Assembly (NCBI RefSeq): GCF_011745145.1
Contig: NZ_CP050191.1
Span: forward strand, 3,508,804-3,572,803
Length of the DNA: 64,000 nucleotides
Direction: 5' to 3'
Origin: Mycobacterium sp. DL440
GTDB taxonomy: Bacteria; Actinomycetota; Actinomycetes; Mycobacteriales; Mycobacteriaceae
Position 1 is the first letter of the stretch; each line of letters starts with the position of its first letter. Below the pieces are notes generated by a model that did no database searches, was not told the origin of the DNA, and saw only the letters and a list, made by a program, of their open reading frames with translations. A program made the translations under genes and the position numbers. Below are positions 57,540-64,000 of this stretch, one piece after another.

Positions 57540-58112
57540 GTGAAACGGGTCGCAGTGTTCGCGACGGCCGCAAAGACGATCACCGTGGCCGTCTCTGCTT
57601 CCGTGTTCACGCTCGCGGGATGCGGATCGGGCGATTCCACGGTCTCAAAAACCCCCGAGGCCAGCGCCAATGCGGCGCCGGCCCCGGCATCGAAACCTGC
57701 TACCAAGGCCGCCCCGACGTCGGCAGCACCGGCGGCCGACCCGTGCGCGGTGAACCTGGCCGCCCCCGAGATCGCCAAGGCCGTCTCCGAATTGCCCCGC
57801 GACCCCCGCAGCAATCAGGCCTGGAGCTCCGAACCGCTGGCGGGCAACTACAACGAGTGCGCGCAACTGTCGGCGGTGATCGTGCGGGCCAACACCAACT
57901 CCGAACACCCCAACACCCGAGCTGTGCTGTTCCACCTCGGCAAGTTCATCCCCACAGGCGTGCCCGACACCTACGGCTTCAACGCCATCGACAAGACGGC
58001 CAGCACCGGTGACACCGTGGCGCTGCAGTACTCCGGCGGACTCCACGGACTGGCCAGCACGGTGAAGTTCCGCTGGAACGGCGGCGGCGTGGAGTTGATG
58101 GGCAACACGTAG
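57540..58112 (+). CDS. lprE: Lipoprotein LprE
   Basis: 190 residues from GTG 57540, with TAGGTT 8 nt before it. Signal peptide with lipobox LAGC, then an Ala/Pro/Ser/Lys-rich linker (PAPASKPATKAAPTSAAP), then a domain with two Cys (ADPCAVNL, YNECAQLS) ending in YSGGLHGLASTVKFRWNG. This is the LprE/LppP type. Function unknown; it is a predicted cell-surface lipoprotein divergent from deaD, as Rv1252c is. Confidence 0.88.
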   Translation: MKRVAVFATAAKTITVAVSASVFTLAGCGSGDSTVSKTPEASANAAPAPASKPATKAAPTSAAPAADPCAVNLAAPEIAKAVSELPRDPRSNQAWSSEPLAGNYNECAQLSAVIVRANTNSEHPNTRAVLFHLGKFIPTGVPDTYGFNAIDKTASTGDTVALQYSGGLHGLASTVKFRWNGGGVELMGNT

Positions 58113-58149
58113 CCTTCCCGGCCTCCGGCACCATGTCGGTGCCCTCCCA

Positions 58150-58155
58150 TACAGT
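58150..58155 (+). promoter_or_regulatory. Leaderless -10 element before the nuclease-helicase
   Basis: TACAGT ends 6 nt before the GTG at 58162, the expected geometry for transcription starting at the initiation codon. No ribosome-binding site is seen upstream. Confidence 0.5.
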
Positions 58156-58161
58156 GACAGC

Positions 58162-61100
58162 GTGTTCGTCACCGGCGAAGGCGCTGCCGCGCCGACGGTC
58201 ATCTACAGCGCGTCGGACCTGGCCGCGGCCGCCCGCTGTGAATATGCCCTGCTGCGCTCGTTCGACGCACGGCTGGGCCGGGGCCCGGCGGTGTCCTCCG
58301 ATGACGAATTGCTCGCCCGCACAGCAGAACTCGGCGACGAGCACGAACAGCGCCACCTCGATGAACTGCGCGCCGACGCAGCACCGTCGGAGGTGACGGT
58401 GATCGACCGGCCCGCCTACACGGTGGCCGGCCTGACATCGGCGGCCGCAGCCACCCTGGACGCGGCGCAGCGTCGGGACCCGGTGATCTACCAGGCGGCG
58501 ATGTTCGACGGGCGCTTCGCCGGATTCGCCGACTTCCTGATCTGGGACGGCGCCCGGTACCGCCTGCGGGATACCAAACTGTCCCGGTCGGTGAAGGTCG
58601 AGGCGCTGCTCCAGCTGGCCGCCTACGCCGACGTGCTGGCCCGCGCCGGAGTCCCGGTGGCCGACGAGGTCGATCTGGTCCTCGGCGACGGCGCGGTGTC
58701 CAGCTACCGCATCGACGAGCTCCTGGCGGTGTACCGGCCGCGGCGCCGCGCGCTGCAGGCACTGCTCGACGGGCATCTCGCCGCCGCCGGCGCGGTGTCC
58801 TGGTCCGACGAAAGTGTGCGGGCGTGCTTCGGCTGCCCGGAATGCGAGCACCAGATCCGCACCACCGATGACCTCTTCCTGGTGGCCGGAATGCGGGCGA
58901 ACCAGCGCGCCCGCCTCATCGACGCCGGCATCACCACCACCCATCAGCTGGCCGTCCACACCGGCGCCGTACCCGGACTGGCCCAGCGCATGGTGACAGC
59001 GCTGACCGGTCAGGCCCGCTTGCAGGTGGCGCCGCGGGTGGAAGCCAAGCCGCCGTATGAAGTCGTGGATCAGCAACCGCTGATGCTGCTGCCGGATCCA
59101 GACAAGGGCGACCTGTTCTTCGACTACGAGGGTGACCCGTTGTGGACCGTCAACGGTCACGACTGGGGCCTGGAATACCTGTGGGGCGTCCTCGGTGCGG
59201 AGGGCAATTTCCAGCCGTTCTGGGCACATGACCGGGCCAGCGAACGTCAGGTGCTCATCGATTTCCTGGACCTGGTTCGCAAGCGCCGCAAGCGTTTTCC
59301 CAAGATGCACATCTACCACTACGCACCCTATGAGCGCAGCACCCTGCTGCGGCTGGCCGGCCGCTACGGGGTCGGCGAGAACGATGTGGACGACCTGCTG
59401 CGCAACGGCATCCTCGTCGACCTCCTTCCGTTGGTACGCAAGAGCATTCGCGTCGGCACCGAGAACTACAGCATCAAGTCGCTGGAGCCGTTGTACATGG
59501 GGACCGAACTGCGCGACGGTGAAGTCACCAAGGCCACCGATTCGATCACCGAGTACGCGCGGTACTGCGCCCTGCGCGAGGCCGATCAGCACGACGAGGC
59601 GGCCACCGTGCTCAAGGAGATCGAGGAGTACAACCGCTACGACTGCCGTTCCACACACCGGCTGCGGGACTGGCTGATCACCCGGGCGTTCGAAGCCGGC
59701 GTCCCACCGCGCGGTCCCCAACCCGTACGCGACGGCGCACCGATCGAGAAGGCCGACGCCACCGACCGCAAGCTGCTCAAATTCGCCGGCGACGGAGTCC
59801 AACCACGAACCGCCGAGCAGCAGGCAGTGGCGCTCGTCGCCGCGGCCCGCGGTTTCCACAAGCGTGAGGACAAGCCGTTCTGGTGGGGCCATTTCGACCG
59901 GCTCAACAATCCGGTCGACGAATGGGCGGACAGCACAGGCGTTTTCGTTGCCGAACAGGCGCAGGTCGTCACCGACTGGCACACCCCGCCACGCGCCCGT
60001 AAACCGCAACGGCAGGTCCTGCTGACCGGCGCCATCGACGCCGGAGAACTGAGTACCGAGGTGTACGCGTTGTACACCCCGCCGGCACCGGCAGGCCTGT
60101 CCGACGACCCGGACCGGCGCGGCTTCGGCAGCGCGACCGTCGTCGGCTGTGACAACCCGGAGGCACCCACCGAGGTGCTGATCACCGAACGCCAACCCAA
60201 GGACAGCGACACCTTCGCCCAGGTGCCGTTCGCACTGACCCCCGGGCCGCCGGTCAATACCCGGCCGCTGCAGGCGTCGATCGACAGCACCGCCACCACC
60301 GTCGCCACCGGTCTGCCGAACCTGCCCGCCGACGCGGTGACCGACATCCTGCTGCGCCGCCCGCCACGCACCGTCAGCGGCCGGGCACTGCCCCGCAGCG
60401 GCGACACCGCGGCCGACATCACCGCGGCGCTGTTGGATCTGGACTGCTCCTATATCGCGGTGCATGGACCGCCCGGCACCGGCAAGACCCACACGTCGGC
60501 ACAGATCATCGCCCGGCTGGTCAACCAACACCATTGGCGCATCGGGATCGTCGCGCAGTCACATGCGGTGATCGAGCATCTGTTGGAGCAGGTGCTCGAC
60601 GCCGGGGTGGACGCGGCGCAGGTGGCCAAGAAACGCAAGGGCGCCGACCCCCGGTGGACTGAGATAGCCGAAAACCACTACGCCGCGTTCATCGCCGACC
60701 ATCCCGGCTGCGTGATCGGCGGTACCGCATGGGATTTCGCCAACGAGACGCGGGTGCCGCGGCAGTGCCTCGATCTGCTGGTGGTCGAGGAAGCCGGCCA
60801 GTTCAACCTCGCCAACACCATCGCGGTGGCCCCGGCCGCGCGCAATCTGCTGCTACTGGGCGACCCGCAGCAACTCCCCCAGGTCTGTCAGGGCACCCAC
60901 CCGGCACCGGTCGACGATTCTGCACTGGGCTGGCTGGTCGAGGGAGCGCACACACTGCCGGCCGAACGCGGCTACTTCCTGGAGAACTCGTTCCGGATGC
61001 ATCCGGCGGTGTGCGGGCCGGTGTCGCGACTGTCCTACGACGGCCGGCTGCGCTCACACGAAAAGGTCAGCGCGGCACGCAAACTCGACGGTGTCGCACC

Positions 61101-61590
61101 CGGCGTACGCGTGCTCGAGGTGCCGCATCTGGGCAACTCGACCGACAGTCCGGAAGAGGCCGACGCGATCGTCACGGCCATCACCGGCGTGCTGGGCACC
61201 ACCTGGACCGACGAGCACGGCAGCACGCCACTGGGGCAGGACCACATCCTGGTGGTCACCCCCTACAACGCCCAGGTGACAACAATGCGTCGGGCACTCG
61301 ACGCAGCGGGTCTGACCGACGTGCAGGTCGGCACCGTGGACAAGTTCCAGGGCAGGCAGGCGCCCGTGGTGTTCGTGTCGATGACAGCGTCCTCGGCCGC
61401 CGACGTGCCCCGCGGAATCGGATTCCTGTTGAACCGCAACCGCCTCAACGTGGCGATCAGCCGGGCCAAGTACGTCGCCTTTATCGTGCGCTCACCACAG
61501 CTCACCGACTATCTGCCCGGCCAGCCGGACAGCCTCATCGCACTCGGCGCGTTCCTCGCCCTGACCGATCACGACGATCTGAGCCTGTGA
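58162..61590 (+). CDS. TM0106-family RecB-like nuclease fused to superfamily 1 helicase (Rv1251c-like)
   Basis: 1142 residues. An N-terminal Cas4/RecB-like nuclease region (SASDLAAAARCEYALLRSF with Cys, later RDTKLSRSVKVEA and CFGCPECEH as iron-sulfur candidates) is followed by a YprB-type RNase H-like domain (LFFDYEGDPLWTV near 310). The C-terminal DNA2/Upf1-type helicase has Walker A VHGPPGTGKTHTSAQ near 770, LLVVEEAGQ, and terminal VGTVDKFQGRQAPVVFVSM with NRLNVAISRAK. Probably processes DNA ends or R-loops. Size and position match Rv1251c. Confidence 0.9.
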   Translation: MFVTGEGAAAPTVIYSASDLAAAARCEYALLRSFDARLGRGPAVSSDDELLARTAELGDEHEQRHLDELRADAAPSEVTVIDRPAYTVAGLTSAAAATLDAAQRRDPVIYQAAMFDGRFAGFADFLIWDGARYRLRDTKLSRSVKVEALLQLAAYADVLARAGVPVADEVDLVLGDGAVSSYRIDELLAVYRPRRRALQALLDGHLAAAGAVSWSDESVRACFGCPECEHQIRTTDDLFLVAGMRANQRARLIDAGITTTHQLAVHTGAVPGLAQRMVTALTGQARLQVAPRVEAKPPYEVVDQQPLMLLPDPDKGDLFFDYEGDPLWTVNGHDWGLEYLWGVLGAEGNFQPFWAHDRASERQVLIDFLDLVRKRRKRFPKMHIYHYAPYERSTLLRLAGRYGVGENDVDDLLRNGILVDLLPLVRKSIRVGTENYSIKSLEPLYMGTELRDGEVTKATDSITEYARYCALREADQHDEAATVLKEIEEYNRYDCRSTHRLRDWLITRAFEAGVPPRGPQPVRDGAPIEKADATDRKLLKFAGDGVQPRTAEQQAVALVAAARGFHKREDKPFWWGHFDRLNNPVDEWADSTGVFVAEQAQVVTDWHTPPRARKPQRQVLLTGAIDAGELSTEVYALYTPPAPAGLSDDPDRRGFGSATVVGCDNPEAPTEVLITERQPKDSDTFAQVPFALTPGPPVNTRPLQASIDSTATTVATGLPNLPADAVTDILLRRPPRTVSGRALPRSGDTAADITAALLDLDCSYIAVHGPPGTGKTHTSAQIIARLVNQHHWRIGIVAQSHAVIEHLLEQVLDAGVDAAQVAKKRKGADPRWTEIAENHYAAFIADHPGCVIGGTAWDFANETRVPRQCLDLLVVEEAGQFNLANTIAVAPAARNLLLLGDPQQLPQVCQGTHPAPVDDSALGWLVEGAHTLPAERGYFLENSFRMHPAVCGPVSRLSYDGRLRSHEKVSAARKLDGVAPGVRVLEVPHLGNSTDSPEEADAIVTAITGVLGTTWTDEHGSTPLGQDHILVVTPYNAQVTTMRRALDAAGLTDVQVGTVDKFQGRQAPVVFVSMTASSAADVPRGIGFLLNRNRLNVAISRAKYVAFIVRSPQLTDYLPGQPDSLIALGAFLALTDHDDLSL

Positions 61591-61602
61591 TACACCCAAC
61601 CG

Positions 61603-62970
61603 GTGACTGAAACGCTTACCGAAACGCTTGCCGGGATCGTCGGTTCGGGGTATGTCACCACTGATCCCGACGTGCTGGACAGCCGCTGCGTCGACCACAC
61701 CGGGCGTTACCGCGGAGCGGCCGCGGCTCTGGTCCGGCCCGGCACGGCCGATGAAGTGGCCTCAGTGCTGCGCGCCTGTCGCGCCGCGGGAGCATGTGTC
61801 ACGGTGCAGGGCGGCCGGACCTCACTGGTGGCCGGGACGGTGCCGGAGAACGACGACATCCTGCTGTCCACCGAGCGACTCACCGAGATCGACGCAGTCG
61901 ACACCGTCGAGCGACGGGTCAGCGTCGGCGCCGGGACACCGCTGGCCGCAGTGCAGCGAGCCGCTGCAGCAGCCGGACTCGTGTTCGGCGTGGACCTGGC
62001 CGCACGTGAATCGGCGACGGTCGGCGGGATGGCCTCCACCAATGCCGGCGGTCTGCGCACCGTCCGCTACGGCAACATGGGCGAGCAGGTGCTGGGCCTG
62101 GACATCGCGCTGCCCGACGGGTCGGTGATCCAACGGCACAGCCGGGTGCGCCGCGACAACACCGGATACGACCTGGCCGCACTGTTCGTCGGCGCCGAAG
62201 GCACCCTCGGGGTGATCACCGCGCTGGACCTGCGCCTGCACCCCACCCCCACCCACCGCGTCACCGCGATCTGCGGATTCGCCGACCTGGGCACACTGGT
62301 CGACGCCGGCCGCATCTTCCGCGATCTCGACGGCATCGCCGCCCTGGAACTGATCGACTCCCGGGCCAGCGAGCTGACCGGCGAGCACCTGGGGGTGGGC
62401 GCCCCGGTCGAGGGCGCCTGGCAGTTGCTGATCGAACTGGCCGGGGACAGCGACCAGACCGAACGCCTGGCCGACGCACTGGAGGGCGCCGACATCTGCG
62501 GTGAACCCGCCGTCGGCGTCGACGCCGGAGCCCAGCAGCGGTTGTGGCAGGTCCGCGAGTCGGTGGCCGAAGTGCTCGGATTGTTCGGCCCGCCACTGAA
62601 ATTCGACGTATCCCTACCGTTGTCGGCGATCGGCGGCTTCGCCGACGCAGCCGCCGAATTGATCGCCGGCCATGCGCCGGAAGCCATCCCGGTGCTGTTC
62701 GGCCACATCGGTGAGGGCAACCTGCACCTGAACGTGCTGCGCTGCTCCACCGACGTCGAGCCGGCGCTGTACGCCGCGATGATGCCGCTGATCGCCGACT
62801 GCGGCGGCAACGTCAGCTCCGAACACGGCGTGGGTTCACGCAAGCGCGACTACGTGGCGATGTCCCGCACGGAGGCCGACATCGCCGCCATGCGCACCGT
62901 CAAGTCCGCATTCGATCCGGGCGGCTACCTCAATCGCGCTGTGCTGTTCACCGGTCGCGCTCGGCCATGA
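61603..62970 (+). CDS. FAD-binding 2-hydroxyacid dehydrogenase, second GlcD-like protein
   Basis: 455 residues, GTG start, 12 nt after the helicase stop. PCMH FAD domain with [16 protein letters not shown] and [12 protein letters not shown], and FAD-oxidase C-terminal domain with [12 protein letters not shown] and [13 protein letters not shown]. Paralog of the 48698 gene but divergent in sequence. Members oxidise D-lactate, glycolate or other hydroxyacids. Its 3' end overlaps the convergent MFS gene by 23 bp. It has no counterpart that I recall next to Rv1251c. Confidence 0.9.
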   Translation: MTETLTETLAGIVGSGYVTTDPDVLDSRCVDHTGRYRGAAAALVRPGTADEVASVLRACRAAGACVTVQGGRTSLVAGTVPENDDILLSTERLTEIDAVDTVERRVSVGAGTPLAAVQRAAAAAGLVFGVDLAARESATVGGMASTNAGGLRTVRYGNMGEQVLGLDIALPDGSVIQRHSRVRRDNTGYDLAALFVGAEGTLGVITALDLRLHPTPTHRVTAICGFADLGTLVDAGRIFRDLDGIAALELIDSRASELTGEHLGVGAPVEGAWQLLIELAGDSDQTERLADALEGADICGEPAVGVDAGAQQRLWQVRESVAEVLGLFGPPLKFDVSLPLSAIGGFADAAAELIAGHAPEAIPVLFGHIGEGNLHLNVLRCSTDVEPALYAAMMPLIADCGGNVSSEHGVGSRKRDYVAMSRTEADIAAMRTVKSAFDPGGYLNRAVLFTGRARP

Positions 62971-64000
62971 ACTCGGCGTAGATGTTCTCCCACTTCTCGG
63001 GGTCCTCGGCCAGTGGCAGCGACCGGAACGAATCGGTCACCGCTTCGTCGCCGTCACCCGCGGCACGGTCATGATGGCTCACGGTGAACTCGACATAGTC
63101 ATCGTCATCGTCGTCGCGGGGGTCGAGGTACGGCTCCTGGCTCGGCGCGATCGTGGGCTCGGCACCGAAACCGAGCAGGAACAACGCCGCCACCACACCG
63201 AACAGCGCGATGAACGCCGGCAGGAGCATCGACTGCGACATCGCTGCGGCGAACGGCGCGTGCAGGAACTCCGGCAACTCGGCGACTGCACCCTCACCAC
63301 GGGGCGCGGCACTTGCCGGCCCCGGCAGTTCCGCGCCGATCCGCTGCGTCGTGTACGCCGCGATCCCGGCACTCCCGAGCACCGACCCGACCTGGCGCGT
63401 GGCGTTGTACACACCGGACCCCGCCCCCGCCAGATCCTGGGGCAGGTTGCGCGTCGCGGTGGCGGCCAACGGGGACCAGATGAACGCCATCCCGATGCCC
63501 ATCACCAACTGCGGCAGCAGCAACCGCCAGATCGGCGTCGTCGGGGTCATCTCCAACGCCAGCCAGGTCAGCCCGATCGCCATCGCCGAGAAACCGAAAC
63601 CGATCACCGGTGTGGGATGCGTCCGGTCGACGATGCGGCCCACGACCGGCGCCAACACACCGCTGGCGATCGCGGTCGGTGCGGTCAACAGCGCCGAACG
63701 GATCGGCGACAACCCGCACACGGTCTGGGCGTAGAACATCAACGGCAGGATCATCGCGGTCACCGCGAACCCGATCGTCGCGACGCCGACATTGGCGAGG
63801 CTGAAGTCGCGATCTTTGAAGATCCGTAACGGGATCAGCGGCTCGCTGGTGTTGACTGCCTGCCAGCACACGAACGCCACCATCGCCGCGATACCGACCG
63901 CTCCGGTGGCCCACACCCACGGTGCCCAGTCCCGCGACTGCCCCTCCTGCAGCGCGAACACGATCAGGAACATGCCGACCCCGGACAACACCACGCCCAG
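62948..64000 (-). CDS. DHA2-family MFS drug transporter (N-terminus beyond window, Rv1250-like)
   Basis: The visible 350 residues are the C-terminal two-thirds of an EmrB/QacA-type MFS pump: several membrane helices, the motif [21 protein letters not shown] typical of the 14-helix DHA2 group, then an acidic cytosolic tail rich in Asp ([13 protein letters not shown]) and ending AEFMAERDR. The frame is still open at the right edge. Order with the preceding genes matches Rv1250. Substrate unknown. Confidence 0.9.
   Translation of the reverse strand: MGVVLSGVGMFLIVFALQEGQSRDWAPWVWATGAVGIAAMVAFVCWQAVNTSEPLIPLRIFKDRDFSLANVGVATIGFAVTAMILPLMFYAQTVCGLSPIRSALLTAPTAIASGVLAPVVGRIVDRTHPTPVIGFGFSAMAIGLTWLALEMTPTTPIWRLLLPQLVMGIGMAFIWSPLAATATRNLPQDLAGAGSGVYNATRQVGSVLGSAGIAAYTTQRIGAELPGPASAAPRGEGAVAELPEFLHAPFAAAMSQSMLLPAFIALFGVVAALFLLGFGAEPTIAPSQEPYLDPRDDDDDDYVEFTVSHHDRAAGDGDEAVTDSFRSLPLAEDPEKWENIYAEFMAERDR

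Noticed and set aside
58162..59000. Cas4-like nuclease domain as a sign of a CRISPR locus
   Set aside because: No repeats, Cas1, Cas2 or effector genes nearby, and the domain belongs to the TM0106-type helicase fusion.

Overview
The window is GC-rich chromosomal DNA from a Mycobacterium, probably a fast-growing or environmental species (Mycolicibacterium type). The evidence is the lipoprotein families (LprB, LprC, LprE, LpqS-like), an F420-dependent nitroreductase-type protein, Rv1264-type and ATPase-linked class III cyclases, CYP130, a 13E12-type DUF222/HNH protein under a LexA box, an IdeR box, and many start codons set 6-8 nt after a -10 hexamer (leaderless style). From memory, the gene order follows M. 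tuberculosis Rv1282c down to Rv1250, with consistent orientation throughout and accessory cargo inserted between conserved blocks. No tRNA, rRNA or CRISPR array was seen.

Layout. 1-4351: oligopeptide ABC importer oppC (partial), oppD, oppA. 4344-11582: accessory block with an alpha/beta hydrolase, a four-gene membrane operon (two paralogous six-helix proteins plus NorE/NorF-like oxidase subunits III and IV) divergent from a TetR gene with two matching operators, a DszC/SfnB-like flavoprotein, and a LysR regulator divergent from an O-methyltransferase. 11586-22420: conserved block with GMC oxidoreductase, SbcC/SbcD-like ATPase and nuclease, SixA-like phosphatase, lprC, lprB and a heterodimeric ABC exporter. 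22435-24265: a possible ribbon-helix-helix protein with tandem repeats at its start, a small membrane protein and a DUF2510-AIM24 protein. 24246-32846: copper island, with a leftward operon copZ, exported histidine-motif protein, copper P-type ATPase, LpqS-like, cysK2, MFS behind a CsoR/RicR-like operator, divergent from a two-component system, plus a DUF305 lipoprotein preceded by an OmpR-type direct repeat.

32910-44571: Rv1264-type adenylyl cyclase, GAF activator divergent from a flavin monooxygenase, family-6 DNA glycosylase, a 1055-residue cyclase-ATPase, a 341-bp internally deleted IS481-like element, the SOS-controlled DUF222/HNH gene, and an AraC/VOC pair. 44581-64000: conserved block with HIT, nitroreductase-like protein, LLM oxidoreductase, udgB, tap efflux pump coupled to an FAD dehydrogenase, rhomboid protease, cyp130 with TetR, DUF5995, an IdeR-boxed siderophore-interacting protein, acyltransferase, deaD, lprE, a TM0106-type nuclease-helicase, a second FAD dehydrogenase and a truncated DHA2 MFS pump.

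The most coherent system is the copper island: metal chaperone, export pump, exported metal-handling candidates, a sulfur-metabolism enzyme and an efflux carrier share one operator. The least explained is the NorEF-like operon, which has no catalytic oxidase subunit in view. Functions are inferred from sequence motifs; no searches were run.
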